Of a DNA stretch of 19,842 bases, positions 1 through 8,437 are shown one piece after another. Numbering within the stretch: position 1 is the first letter of the stretch; each line of letters opens with the position of its first letter. Location of the stretch: assembly GCA_015233515.1 (NCBI GenBank), contig JADFXS010000027.1:1-19842 (forward strand), read 5' to 3'. The notes beneath the pieces are model-generated. The model was not told the origin of the DNA and did no database searches. It was given only the letters and a program-made list of their open reading frames with translations. The stretch comes from Deltaproteobacteria bacterium. Its GTDB lineage: Bacteria; Desulfobacterota; Desulfarculia; Adiutricales; JAGVGV01. Made by a program: the position numbers and the translations under genes.

Positions 1-11
1 TCTTCCAAAAA

Positions 12-263
12 ATGCTCTCTACAGGTCAAAAAAACGAACCCTGTGATCGCTTACACTTCGCCAGCCACCTGGTCAGCAATGGGGTAGACCTCTACACAGT
101 GGGGAGGTTGTTGACTCACAAGCAGACCAGCACCACGGCCAGGTACGCCCATCTATCAGACCAAAGGGTCAGGCAAGCCGCTGAACTCAGCGCCGGGTTA
201 CTGAAGCCGAAACAGGAATCCAAGAAGGTGGTGAACCTCTTCGATAAATCCGTGGCCGATTGA
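12..263 (+). pseudogene. Tyrosine recombinase (integrase), C-terminal fragment
   Basis: Only the last part of a phage/XerD-like tyrosine recombinase is present. What is seen: a FASHLVSNGVDLYTVGRLL block, the HKQTSTTARYAHL segment with the nucleophilic Tyr (ARYAHL), and a basic tail. The usual HDLRHTFASH box is degraded to CDRLHFASH, so the Arg-His catalytic spacing is lost. The residues before it (MLSTGQKNEP) do not look like an integrase. The window edge and this mismatch mean that upstream domains are missing or out of frame. The stop (261-263) overlaps the extended frame of the toxin gene that follows. A dead integrase beside a toxin-antitoxin pair and defence genes fits the edge of an old genomic island. 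I am confident of the family and less sure of the exact 5' limit. Confidence 0.75.
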
Positions 264-289
264 CTTCACACTTCTTATCGGTGTATTAT

Positions 290-568
290 ATGCCCTGGGT
301 AATAACGTCAAAGAAACGTGTTAGGAAACAAGTCAGGAGACTTCCCGATACCATAAAAGACAGGCTGTTTTCTCTCTTGAGGGACATTGAAGAACGTGGC
401 CCGGTCCGAGGCGATTGGCCCCGCTACGGAAAGTTGGGGAGGAATCAGCACCACTGTCACTTGAAGGAAGGACACCCCACCTATGTGGCGATTTGGGAAG
501 AAATAGAAAATGGTATCCAGTTAATTGAGGTGACTTATGTTGGAACACACGAAAAAGCTCAATACTGA
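290..568 (+). CDS. RelE/HigB-like type II toxin (predicted mRNA interferase)
   Basis: A small basic protein of about 92 aa. The Lys/Arg-rich N-terminus (KKRVRKQVRRLP), the GPVRGDWPRYGKL block, the HHCHLKEGHPTYVAIWE strand pair and the terminal YVGTHEKAQY match a RelE-superfamily group usually annotated as cytotoxic translational repressor. Such toxins cleave mRNA on the ribosome and are neutralised by the partner encoded next. The frame is open back to a TTG at 260, but the ATG at 290 (MPWVITSKK) matches where family members begin, so I chose it. No strong ribosome-binding site is visible. The 3' end overlaps the antitoxin gene by 32 nt, the toxin-first order typical of HigBA-type pairs. It could instead be ParE-like, since the superfamily is shared. 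Confidence 0.8.
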   Translation: MPWVITSKKRVRKQVRRLPDTIKDRLFSLLRDIEERGPVRGDWPRYGKLGRNQHHCHLKEGHPTYVAIWEEIENGIQLIEVTYVGTHEKAQY

Positions 569-890
569 GATTCAAGAAGCCCGTTTCCTGGGGCCGCCTG
601 AAAAGATCAAAGAGATTATAGAAACCGCCGAGCGACTTGGGGTTGCAGATATTTCTGATACCATCCCGTGGCGAGAACTTTTTCCCGATGTTGATGAAGA
701 GGATTACCCGGCTATGGCCCTGCGGGGCGCCCGTGGCAAGGAAGAAATCACTCAGGAACAACTTTCAGAGATGACCGGTATCTCTGCGGACCAAATTGCC
801 GGAATGGAAAAAGGGACCATCCCCATAGATGAAGAAAACGCCCTGCGGTTAGGCCGGGCGTTGAGGATTAGCTACAAGGTGTTTCTTTAG
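537..890 (+). CDS. HigA-like antitoxin with Xre-type HTH
   Basis: A 117-aa protein starting at an ATG within the end of the toxin gene. The acidic N-terminal half probably wraps the toxin. The C-terminal half (residues about 70-115) is a Cro/CI-type helix-turn-helix: ITQEQLSEMTGIS as helices 2-3, then IAGMEKGTIPIDEENALRLG and a RALRIS helix. Antitoxins of this type bind and silence the toxin and repress their own operon. The 32-nt overlap with the toxin points to coupled translation. The pair is on the opposite strand to the large defence operon and converges on it, so it is probably an independent addiction module that stabilises the island. Confidence 0.82.
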   Translation: MLEHTKKLNTEIQEARFLGPPEKIKEIIETAERLGVADISDTIPWRELFPDVDEEDYPAMALRGARGKEEITQEQLSEMTGISADQIAGMEKGTIPIDEENALRLGRALRISYKVFL

Positions 891-1187
891 ATAGAGAAAA
901 GAAAATTACCTGACGTTACCAATTGCCTTCCACAGCCGGGGTCTGGATCAACACATGGTGTGCGTGTTGACAGATCCGCTGGGGCCTTCTATATCGCCGA
1001 CGTCCCTGATAACCATACTTCCTTTTCGTCTTCAGCCTCTTCATTCCGTCAGTTCTTACTACGCCTGACCTAAGTAATCAGGATGATCTCGACCCTAGTA
1101 TTTTTAATATGGCGCTTTGTGTTTGGTTACACGAAATTCGGTTTAGCCATGTTGGGGTGCCGCTAATGCCCATGGAGCTGACTTCCG
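891..1187. other. Convergent intergenic region
   Basis: 297 bp between the end of the antitoxin gene (plus strand) and the end of the DUF499 ATPase gene (minus strand). I find no coding region or RNA gene in it. It holds an inverted repeat at 948-970, listed separately. A weak GTGT/ACAC hairpin lies around 1128-1141, before an AT-rich stretch; it is too weak to call a terminator with confidence. Confidence 0.6.
948..970. repeat. 7-bp inverted repeat after the toxin-antitoxin pair
   Basis: TCAACAC (948-954) and GTGTTGA (964-970) are perfect complements around a 9-nt loop. The similarity extends outward (GGATC on the left, GATCC on the right) if a small insertion in the right arm is allowed. 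There is no T-run on either side, so it is not an obvious intrinsic terminator. It could be a terminator relic, a transposon end or a protein-binding site. Confidence 0.35.
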
Positions 1188-4100
1188 CTATTCCTGCTCG
1201 AATCCTTGGCTTGTAAATTTTAGTGTCCGGCTGTTCTCGGTGACAGTCCGAACTACATGATCTGGAGCACCGGAAGGAATTTCGGCCTCTACCTCAAGCG
1301 TGACAGCCACCGTCGCACCGACTAATCCGGATAGATGAGCAATCACTTCCTCGGCGATGCGGCTGGCGTCACGCCCGACGCGGGCAGCATCAAGTGCGAC
1401 TGTACCATGGAAACGCTTCGGTTGAATTTTTACAGGCGCGGCGGTGGGTGTTCCGGTCGGTCTGGGACCAGATACCGGCACCATCGTTTTTTCCCCGCCG
1501 ATGGTTGAATCGGCTGGCGACTCATTGATCTGTGGCTGTATACTTTCAGCCTCCATCTGCTTACGTGCGACCTCAGATTTGACCAGCAGTCCCGGCGCAT
1601 CCGCATCAGCCAGGCCCACAAGCTTGCCTGCGCGCAAACCGCGGTAACGACCTTCATTTTCGTCGAAGCTGTCAGCGAATGCAAAGGAGTCTTGTACCCA
1701 TGTGAGCAACGCCAGTCCGTCTCCGATGGCGCCGAGCAATACCGAGGAGTCCTTGAGCCGGGGCAGATAGAGGTAACGGGCGAAGTCTTCGACAAGCTGT
1801 TTAATGGGCACGTGATCTCCTCGCCAAAGGGGAATTTTGTCGAGTTCTATCCGAAGCGGGTTGCCTCCATAGCTGATGATCAGCGAGTCGTCGTGCTTGA
1901 GCTTCTTGCTCACCCTTACGGCCAGCGCTTCCTGCCCCGTAAGCCGGACGGCCTGCCACTCGATAGTGGCGTCCGGTTTCGTCTGGACGGGTACAAGCAG
2001 CCACTGGTAGGTCTCCGGTATACGAGCAGCGACGGTCGCATCGGCGGCCGTCCTTTGTGTTTCTGCTTGCTTGACCTGTTGCGGATCGAGATTCAACGTA
2101 TCTTTTTCGGCCAGGATCGACTCCCAGGCCAGATAATTGCGGGCCGCCTCTTCGAGGTCTTGCAGCCGGGTCTTGTCAGCAGCGAGGAAGACGAGCGTGT
2201 TGCGATAAATCCTGGGTGTATTGCCTCGTAACTCAAAAATGGCTTTAGCGAAAGTTTCAGCCGGATTCCTCGGTTCCTTGCTGTATGGGTAATCAACTCC
2301 GAGCACGACCAGTCTGGCATCGCGGTCATCCGGCACATCCTGCCCCGACTGCGGCATGGGGTGAATCCGACTGAAGTATCCTTTCCGGCTCACCTTGTCT
2401 TGCTTGTCGTTGGTGACGTCTTTTCGCAGGCGTTGGTTCAGTTCATACACAGCCTTGTCAGGATCACGCTTCAACTGCTGGGCGCGGTCCTCGGCCAGCT
2501 TGGTGACTGTCGGCTGGGTCGAGTACCAGTAACGTGGGCCGTCCTGGTAAAGATAGGTGGCCGCTCCGGCCAGTCGCCGCAGTGCATCGCCAAAAATCGA
2601 AGGTGACTCTCCTGGTATCAGGCAGCCGAGCTTCACCCGCCGGTCCTCAAGGCCCCGGTGTGCGGCCTTCATGAGAGGCGCTGAACCCATGTAGATGGTG
2701 CGCGCAACGCGCCGGCAGGCCGCGAACTTGCCCAGGTTGGGCACTTCGCCGTCGAGCCTTAACGGCAGAGAATTCGGACCATCCACGTCTTTTTCGATGA
2801 CCGGGACCCAGTTGTCCGAGAGGTAGCGGGTCAGCTCGAACTGGACGCGGGGGTCATCAATGGAAATGTTTGCCGGGAGGATGAGCGGATTTTTGTCTAC
2901 TTTTTCCCACAGACTGTGGATCACCGCCGCCATTAGCCGCAGGACACCCCGCGTGCGCTGGAATTTAACCAGCGTGGACCAATCGGTGTAGAGCCGGTCG
3001 AATATCTCGGGATGAATCGGGTAAGCTGCCTTGATGCGCTTCTCATAATCGGCGTTGCGACATTCGGTCGGAAACTCCGCTTGCTCCTTTCGATAAAAAT
3101 CAGCGAAAGCCCTCGCCACCACATCGCGATCCTTGAACTGCACCGGATCTGAAAGAGGCTCGAACAGCCGTCGCCGCACGATCTCAAAGCCTTCCTCGGC
3201 GCTTGCCGGCCGCCATGAAGACTCCACCCGACCCACCACATTCCTGAGCCGATCAAGCGCTTCACGCCCACGCTGGCCGCCCACTTCCACGTCATCCGCT
3301 TGAGTATGGGGCGACCCCATCGTGTCCGAGGCCGGGAGGCTAATCACTAAAAGACAGTTATTGGCAAGCTTCGCCGACTCCGTCAGGAGCTGGGCGAAAG
3401 TGAACTGCGTCTCGACCCCCCCCGCCGGTAGATCGCTCTGGTCGTGGAGCTGGCGCGCGTAGGCCACCCATTCGTCAATCAGGATCAGGCACGGCCCATA
3501 CTTAATGAACAACTCACGGAGAGCGTCGCCGGGGCTGGTCGCTTTTTCGTCGTCGGCCTGAATGCGGGCAAATGCCTTCTTGCCGCCAAGTTGCCAGGCC
3601 AGCTCGCCCCACAGTGTACGTACCACGGTGCCATCCGGCTTGGTGACGGGATTGCCGGGAGATATCTTGTTGCCCACCAACACCACACGCCGCGCTGTCG
3701 GCAACTTTAGATCGCCTGCCTCTTGCATGACCGAGCCGATTCCGGCCAGCTTTGTGGGCGCAATTCCGGAAAACAGGTGATAAAGCGCCAGCATCGAGTG
3801 CGTCTTACCGCCGCCGAAGTTGGTCTGGAGTTGCACCACCGGGTCGCCGCCCCGGCCGGCAAGACGCCGCACCGCGCCAACCAGCATCCCCTTCAGGCTC
3901 TCGGTGAGATAGGTGCGGCGGAAGAATTCCTCCGGGTCCCGGTATTCGTCTGTTCCTTCACCCAGATGTACCTGCCAGAGGTCGGCTGCAAACTCGGCCT
4001 GCTGGTAGCGGCCACTGGCCACATCCTTATGCGGCGTTATCACCTCTCGCCAGGGTTTGAGATTACCGGACGCAGCGCTCTCGATGGCGGTCCCGGCAAT

Positions 4101-4268
4101 CTTGCGTTTTTCCCCGCGCACCTGCTCGTCGAACTGCAGGCGACGGAGCTCCATCTTCATCTTCTCCACCTCGTCGGCTTGGGGCGCCGAAACAGCAGTC
4201 AGGAGCCGCCCGACCGAGTCGAGGGCGCGATATGTATCGTCGCCGGAGAAGGATTCCTGGTGGCCCAT
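1188..4268 (-). CDS. DUF499 ATPase of an Hma-type defence system (main part)
   Basis: 1026 aa of a DUF499 family ATP-binding protein, the ATPase of the helicase-methylase-ATPase (Hma) gene set. Visible motifs: Walker A FGGGKTHS at residues 151-158, the family form NFGGGKTHSM; Walker B LILIDEW at 261-267; then the long AAA-like body with blocks such as AAYPIHPEIFDRLY. A low-complexity Pro/Thr linker near residue 940 precedes a small C-terminal domain. The frame opens with MGHQESFSGDDTYRAL, which is not a natural N-terminus: family members carry this stretch directly after a Swt1-type HEPN domain. That domain is encoded upstream in another frame (4199-4555). A -1 step at 4261/4262 joins them as one protein of about 1120 aa. 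The ATG at 4268 has no Shine-Dalgarno, so re-initiation seems unlikely. It is the last gene of the operon. Confidence 0.88.
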   Translation of the reverse strand: MGHQESFSGDDTYRALDSVGRLLTAVSAPQADEVEKMKMELRRLQFDEQVRGEKRKIAGTAIESAASGNLKPWREVITPHKDVASGRYQQAEFAADLWQVHLGEGTDEYRDPEEFFRRTYLTESLKGMLVGAVRRLAGRGGDPVVQLQTNFGGGKTHSMLALYHLFSGIAPTKLAGIGSVMQEAGDLKLPTARRVVLVGNKISPGNPVTKPDGTVVRTLWGELAWQLGGKKAFARIQADDEKATSPGDALRELFIKYGPCLILIDEWVAYARQLHDQSDLPAGGVETQFTFAQLLTESAKLANNCLLVISLPASDTMGSPHTQADDVEVGGQRGREALDRLRNVVGRVESSWRPASAEEGFEIVRRRLFEPLSDPVQFKDRDVVARAFADFYRKEQAEFPTECRNADYEKRIKAAYPIHPEIFDRLYTDWSTLVKFQRTRGVLRLMAAVIHSLWEKVDKNPLILPANISIDDPRVQFELTRYLSDNWVPVIEKDVDGPNSLPLRLDGEVPNLGKFAACRRVARTIYMGSAPLMKAAHRGLEDRRVKLGCLIPGESPSIFGDALRRLAGAATYLYQDGPRYWYSTQPTVTKLAEDRAQQLKRDPDKAVYELNQRLRKDVTNDKQDKVSRKGYFSRIHPMPQSGQDVPDDRDARLVVLGVDYPYSKEPRNPAETFAKAIFELRGNTPRIYRNTLVFLAADKTRLQDLEEAARNYLAWESILAEKDTLNLDPQQVKQAETQRTAADATVAARIPETYQWLLVPVQTKPDATIEWQAVRLTGQEALAVRVSKKLKHDDSLIISYGGNPLRIELDKIPLWRGDHVPIKQLVEDFARYLYLPRLKDSSVLLGAIGDGLALLTWVQDSFAFADSFDENEGRYRGLRAGKLVGLADADAPGLLVKSEVARKQMEAESIQPQINESPADSTIGGEKTMVPVSGPRPTGTPTAAPVKIQPKRFHGTVALDAARVGRDASRIAEEVIAHLSGLVGATVAVTLEVEAEIPSGAPDHVVRTVTENSRTLKFTSQGFEQE

Positions 4269-4555
4269 TTGTTGCGGTACTCACACAATTCACTGACCAG
4301 ACTCCGCTCGGTGCGTCCAAAAATCAGACGAAAAACATCGTTCCATGATTCCCACATGAGCTTCAGCAGCACGCCCGCGTCCAATTCCGTAATCGGCTTC
4401 TTTGCGTTCAGTCGATCCTCGCCTATAAATCGGCTCACCTCGGTCACGGCGCGATCTTTGTAGATGTTCGTGAATTCTCGCTGGACAAAGGGTCCGAGCC
4501 CGTTTTTCAGGAGTTCCATCGCTTTGCCGACGCGTTCATGGTTGGTGATGGCCAT
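4199..4555 (-). CDS. Swt1-type HEPN domain, N-terminal part of the frameshifted DUF499 gene
   Basis: Encodes the N-terminal domain that DUF499 proteins carry: MAITNHERVGKAMELLKNGL, then LLKLMWESWNDVFRLIFGRT and ERSLVSELCEYRNKW. HEPN domains of the Swt1 class are putative RNases whose active site is RxxxxH. Here the motif is RNKWA followed by the frameshift; shifting by -1 gives RNKWAH and continues with QESFSGDD of the ATPase frame. Unshifted, the frame runs through unrelated residues (TRNPSPATIHIAPSTRSGGS) to a stop at 4199. I chose the ATG at 4555 over the one at 4570, because GAGGA lies 8 nt before it. The gap to the HepT gene upstream is about 55 bp. As sequenced, the HEPN catalytic histidine is not encoded in this frame. 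Confidence 0.8.
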   Translation of the reverse strand: MAITNHERVGKAMELLKNGLGPFVQREFTNIYKDRAVTEVSRFIGEDRLNAKKPITELDAGVLLKLMWESWNDVFRLIFGRTERSLVSELCEYRNKWATRNPSPATIHIAPSTRSGGS

Positions 4556-4610
4556 AATAGATTTCCTCATGTTTCAATGCAAAGGTCGGTTCATCCGTCC
4601 GGGTGAGTCA

Positions 4611-4982
4611 CTAATTTAATTCCTTAATGATTCTGGTTATGGTTTGCGCCATGGGATCTATATAATTTTCGCAGACGTGATAAATGACATCAGCGTCAAC
4701 CTCAAAATAATGGTGGCTGATCAAGTCTCTCATGCCTTTGGCTTTTTTCCAATCCACTTGTGGATATAGCGGCAATAGCGAACTATTCGTAACTTTGTCT
4801 ATGTTCTTGAGATTCTCACCTATTGCAATCAACAGCATACAGATGCTATCCAGTTTTTCCATGCCCGCAGGTGAACTGGTAAAATCGTCAGGAGATTTGA
4901 CCGGCTCGAAACGCTGTAAGATAGTCCGGAGGGCCTGAAGAATTTGCCGCAAAATCTCTATGGCCAGGGCTTTGTCAAACAT
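4611..4982 (-). CDS. hepT: HepT-like HEPN toxin (DUF86)
   Basis: A 123-aa all-helical HEPN protein. The RX4HXY signature of HepT RNase toxins is present as R85-DLIS-H90-H91-Y92 in the stretch GMRDLISHHYFEVDADVIYH. Family members cleave RNA and are inactivated when the MNT partner adds AMP to the motif Tyr. The start ATG overlaps the end of the mntA-like gene by 8 nt (ATGTTTGA), and AGAGG lies 6 nt before it, so translation is coupled. Base composition looks more AT-rich than the methylase and ATPase genes on either side. The pair sits exactly between two core Hma genes, which suggests that it was inserted as a module and may guard the system. All key residues are intact. Confidence 0.88.
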   Translation of the reverse strand: MFDKALAIEILRQILQALRTILQRFEPVKSPDDFTSSPAGMEKLDSICMLLIAIGENLKNIDKVTNSSLLPLYPQVDWKKAKGMRDLISHHYFEVDADVIYHVCENYIDPMAQTITRIIKELN

Positions 4983-5298
4983 AAATAGCCTCTTTATCTA
5001 TTCTGCCTTTGAGAAATTCGTTCATATTGTTCCGATATCTTACAATGTCCACCGGACGATGGAGCTGCTCTTCCAAATCCTGTTTGATACCGATGAGCTT
5101 GAACAAGTCCGGTTCCGTAAGTTCCACCACAACATCGATGTCGCTTTCTTCCTTCATCTCGTCCCGCGCCGCAGAGCCAAAGACACCGATCTTGATGATG
5201 TTATATTTTTTCGGATTAATCTCCTTGAACTTTCGCAAGGCAAGGATGATTTCATCGCGTTTCGTGATCTTTTCCGTCAAAGCTACGTCGGACACCAC
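4975..5298 (-). CDS. mntA: MntA-like minimal nucleotidyltransferase antitoxin
   Basis: 107 aa with a perfect GSX10DXD nucleotidyltransferase signature: G41-S42, then D53-I-D55 (GVFGSAARDEMKEESDIDVV), and a third acidic residue D84 in PVDIVRY. MntA antitoxins AMPylate the Tyr of the HepT motif and so block the toxin. The frame starts at GTG 5298, preceded by a purine-rich AAGGGGGG; a downstream TTG is a less likely alternative. It lies 17 bp after the methylase stop and overlaps hepT by 8 nt, so it is part of the same transcript. It appears intact and probably functional, unlike three of its neighbours. Confidence 0.88.
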   Translation of the reverse strand: MVSDVALTEKITKRDEIILALRKFKEINPKKYNIIKIGVFGSAARDEMKEESDIDVVVELTEPDLFKLIGIKQDLEEQLHRPVDIVRYRNNMNEFLKGRIDKEAIYV

Positions 5299-5315
5299 GT
5301 CCCCCCTTCATTTTG

Positions 5316-7082
5316 TCAATTCCGTGAACCCTGTCCAAAAATATCCCCGTCCTTATGAGCCGCCGGTTGTTTGTCCTCGCTCGCCAGTTTGGCGATTTCC
5401 GGCCAACTTTGCACCAGGCCATTGTACGAGAGAGCCTCTGCCGCACGTTTCTTGCGTTCACACAGCGTGTAAAGCCGATAGGCCAACTCACGGGCGATAT
5501 CGGCGTTTGATCCCAGCTTGGTGACTAGTGCTGCTGCCGCGCCTTCTCCGCCCGCTTCGAGTACGCGGATTAGATGATGCACCGCTTCCCAGGCAGTCAG
5601 GCGTTTGTCCGTGGCCGGGTCCCAGTCGGCGGGCAGTTCCTCAGGCCGGAGCAGGCGGACCTTACCGCCCTTAGACACCAGGATACCCGCCTCCACCATA
5701 CCGGCCACACTCGTGTTCTTGGCCGTGGAGAGAGTCTCGGCCTCACCGTAGGCACCCTCGTTGAAACCAAGCTGCTCAAACCAAGCCAATGCCCAGCGGC
5801 TGTCGGCGTCAAAATCTCCCTCTTGCTCGGCCAGGGCTTCGTCCAGGGTCTGGTTGATAAGCATCAACGCCTCGCGTACTGAGAGCAGCTTGCCCTCTGC
5901 ATCGAGTACCCTGGCGTAACGCGTATAGACCGCCATGCCCGGCCCGATAGCCGCCTGGGCCAAATCTACCGGGGCGATGTTTCCTCGCTGCATGAGGGCC
6001 AGCGTCACGGGCAACTCGGCCTTGAGCGCGGCCATAAATTCTCGGCGCGTGGCAGTGATCGCATCGGCTACGTGTTTTCTGCAAACGAGGACAATGCTGG
6101 AGGCTAGGGCGTTGGAGCCGGAGCCGATCATGCGGTTGCCGAGTTCGGTTCGCATCGGCCATGTTCCGGTAACGGCGAAGCCTGCCCTAATCACAGCGTC
6201 GAGAAAGGTTTCCCAACCGGTGCTGGCGGTGCCGGTATCACCCTTACTCTCAGATTGTTTAAAAGCGTAATAGATTGTGACTGGGAAGGCCGGGTGTGCC
6301 TGCCTTGCGAGTCGATGCATGGCCTGAGTCATGCCATTAAGAAAAAACGCCTCCGCCGCCTGCTTGGTGCCGTGGCGGTAGGGCGTGGCCACTAACTCTT
6401 CAGCCTTGGGCACGGCCAACGTTGCAAAGAGGTCGGGGAATACGGGCTTCAACGAGCGGCGCAGCCAGACATAAAAGAAGTCAGAGAGATCGGCATAGCC
6501 AATATTGTCATAGTAGGGCGGGTCTGTGGAGATGACTTTATCCTTGCTTGAGTCTTGCGTGGTTGCATCAGATTGGATGGCAACTCCATGCTCGCCTCCG
6601 GTGACGCTGATACCTTTGGTCGTGTAGTCAAGCGAGTTCTCAAGACTCCCAGACTGAGTCGAGAACGGATTGACCTCGGCAAAATCCCACGACATTGGAA
6701 TCGCATGTCTCGCAAAAGTATTGCGGGTCTTTGTTCCCCATGTCGCCCCGCCTGCGTCCCAAGTGCAGATTGTGGTCATTCGATCTGTAAGGCTGCTGAT
6801 GACGAGACCGAGATATACTCCCACCGCATCGGCGTACGCCTGCGCTCCATTACCGCCCTCGGTGAGAGACTTGTCATCGACGGCCAGCCCCGCAGCCAGA
6901 GCGTCGTTCTTCACTCGCCCACGAACCTCCTGTACCAGGTCGGAGAAAGTTGTCAGCGCCACGAGCTGTCGAGGAATGAAGAGGTCGCGCCACCTTGTCA
7001 TCCCATACTCCTGAACTCGAAAACCGAGCGCTTTTTTAGGCAAGTCCGTCTCAGGAACGTCGATGGGGTTTGCTTTCTGCAC
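5316..7082 (-). CDS. DUF1156 adenine methylase, C-terminal part (after frameshift)
   Basis: 588 aa that form the second half of the DUF1156 DNA methyltransferase started at 8281. It carries the catalytic amino-methylase motif IV as DPPY (residues 187-190, [16 protein letters not shown]), which implies N6-adenine (or N4-cytosine) methylation. The early block [20 protein letters not shown] and [10 protein letters not shown] is typical of DUF1156 proteins just downstream of the SAM-binding half. The GTG at 7082 is only the first possible start after a stop in this frame and is not a likely real start. A -1 step at 7087/7088 links the upstream PEIE to [12 protein letters not shown] with no loss. 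In an Hma-type system the enzyme probably marks host DNA. It is followed after 17 bp by the MntA gene. Separated from its SAM-binding half, this fragment should be inactive. Confidence 0.87.
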   Translation of the reverse strand: MQKANPIDVPETDLPKKALGFRVQEYGMTRWRDLFIPRQLVALTTFSDLVQEVRGRVKNDALAAGLAVDDKSLTEGGNGAQAYADAVGVYLGLVISSLTDRMTTICTWDAGGATWGTKTRNTFARHAIPMSWDFAEVNPFSTQSGSLENSLDYTTKGISVTGGEHGVAIQSDATTQDSSKDKVISTDPPYYDNIGYADLSDFFYVWLRRSLKPVFPDLFATLAVPKAEELVATPYRHGTKQAAEAFFLNGMTQAMHRLARQAHPAFPVTIYYAFKQSESKGDTGTASTGWETFLDAVIRAGFAVTGTWPMRTELGNRMIGSGSNALASSIVLVCRKHVADAITATRREFMAALKAELPVTLALMQRGNIAPVDLAQAAIGPGMAVYTRYARVLDAEGKLLSVREALMLINQTLDEALAEQEGDFDADSRWALAWFEQLGFNEGAYGEAETLSTAKNTSVAGMVEAGILVSKGGKVRLLRPEELPADWDPATDKRLTAWEAVHHLIRVLEAGGEGAAAALVTKLGSNADIARELAYRLYTLCERKKRAAEALSYNGLVQSWPEIAKLASEDKQPAAHKDGDIFGQGSRN

Positions 7083-8281
7083 GATTGCTCAATCTCTGGC
7101 GTTGGTGACAGATAGATGCGTTGACGCTCGCCATCAGCTACGACGGCCATCAGCCGCGTACTCATTCGACCGGCTTTTGCCTCTGCTCTGAGATAGTCAA
7201 ACGGCACGGGCGTTCCTGACATCAGACAAAGGAACCTACTGCCACTGCTGCCCGATTTAGTGCCGCGTTTTGCCGCCTCAGCATCGTTGGATTTTCCCAT
7301 TTTCACCGTAAATCGGTAGTCGCTGCCTTCGATCACCGGCTCGACGTACGCCTCATTCCCCTTCATCTTCGAGAGCATAAAGGTGGAGGCGAGCGGTACA
7401 TCCGCCTGCGCAAAGGCTGGGTTCGGGCTCTTGACCGTGCGCGCCCACAGCCAGGCGATCACGGTGAGCTTCTGACCCACAAGCGGCTTCAGGTCCGGCC
7501 TCTCTTTGGCCATCTCCGCCATGATCTCGACCTTGGGGTAAAGGTGGCCGATGCGTTTCTCGGCTTCATCACGCATCCACCGGCCGTAATAGCGGACATC
7601 CTCAGCTATACCCTGAGTTCCGCGCCAGAGACCAGCTTTGACAGGGTTAACACGATCTTTGATCGACCTTTTCGGCCTCTGAATACCCAGCGAATCCTGT
7701 CCAAAAAGACTTTTTCGGCTCTCCGGGTTCACTGGTGGTTGGCCAGCGAATTTGGGCGGAATCTCGATCATGGCTTTATTGATCAGCACCGCCACTGGGT
7801 TCAGGTCGGAAGCAAAGCTTTCCAGACCAAGCCGCTGTGCCTCCAACGGCAGTGAGCCCCCACCGGCAAATGGGTCATGGAAGGCGGGCAGCTTATGGAG
7901 GTCGAAGAGTTCGTTAGCCCGTGGGTGATCGGCGTTCTCGTCACAAGTGGAGCGCCAACTTTTCCAGATCTCGTCTCGCGCCTGTTGCAGGACCTCCTCG
8001 CTGGTGGTGTTTTCCCACAGCACCAGTTCTTCGATGATGCGGAACAACCGCTGGCGTTCCTTCTCCTGGGCCTTTTCGGTGGGGAAAATATCCGGATGCG
8101 CCGATGGATCGTCCACCATTTGAGCAAAGATCACCGCCCGCGCTGCTGCCAAAGGGCGTCGCGCCCACCACAAATGCAATGTGCTCGGGTGGCCGTGACG
8201 GATTGACTTCTCTCGCGCCGCGGCCTTGTTGATGGAATCCAGCGGCAGAGCGACTTCGATCAGTTTTTTCTTGTAAACCAA
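6998..8281 (-). CDS. DUF1156 adenine methylase, N-terminal part (before frameshift)
   Basis: 427 aa beginning with the family-typical [19 protein letters not shown] and [20 protein letters not shown]. The SAM-binding motif I, DPFAGGGS, is at residues 136-143. The start is a TTG at 8281, supported by GAGGG about 8 nt before it and by the family N-terminus. After YLSPTPEIE the frame leaves the family sequence and reads [15 protein letters not shown] to a stop at 6998, overlapping the second fragment by 85 nt. Restoring the frame gives a protein of about 1020 aa, normal for DUF1156 methylases. Motif I and DPPY then lie in one chain. Gene context (SNF2/DUF3883 helicase, DUF499 ATPase) identifies the Hma-type set. 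Confidence 0.87.
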   Translation of the reverse strand: MVYKKKLIEVALPLDSINKAAAREKSIRHGHPSTLHLWWARRPLAAARAVIFAQMVDDPSAHPDIFPTEKAQEKERQRLFRIIEELVLWENTTSEEVLQQARDEIWKSWRSTCDENADHPRANELFDLHKLPAFHDPFAGGGSLPLEAQRLGLESFASDLNPVAVLINKAMIEIPPKFAGQPPVNPESRKSLFGQDSLGIQRPKRSIKDRVNPVKAGLWRGTQGIAEDVRYYGRWMRDEAEKRIGHLYPKVEIMAEMAKERPDLKPLVGQKLTVIAWLWARTVKSPNPAFAQADVPLASTFMLSKMKGNEAYVEPVIEGSDYRFTVKMGKSNDAEAAKRGTKSGSSGSRFLCLMSGTPVPFDYLRAEAKAGRMSTRLMAVVADGERQRIYLSPTPEIEQSCRKQTPSTFLRRTCLKKRSVFEFRSMG

Positions 8282-8296
8282 TTAATACCCTCTATT

Positions 8297-8437
8297 TCAA
8301 TCTTGTTGAGAAAGCTCTATTAGGTTCGTGATGCGCTCGTGAAGAGACTGAAGCCGTTCGATATCAAGCCCATCAAGCCATGAGTCCAAGTTTTGGTCTA
8401 TAATGTCTTCGGGCGATTCTGGTGGAATAACCTGAAA
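8297..8437 (-). pseudogene. Orphan reading frame, possible remnant of a small acidic protein
   Basis: A 46-codon open frame whose product reads as real protein: VIPPESPEDIIDQNLDSWL, then DGLDIERLQSLHERITNLIE and LSQQD. It is acidic and probably helical. There is no ATG, GTG or TTG between the upstream in-frame stop (8438-8440) and the TTG at the NLDSW segment, so it has no convincing start. It ends 15 bp before the methylase TTG start, as a normal operon gene would. I do not recognise the family. It may be the tail of a small gene cut off by deletion or by arrival of the STAND/HEPN module. Confidence 0.35.

Noticed and set aside
333..761. 142-aa open frame on the minus strand across the toxin and antitoxin genes
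   Set aside because: It is the antisense of two well supported overlapping genes and has no recognisable features.
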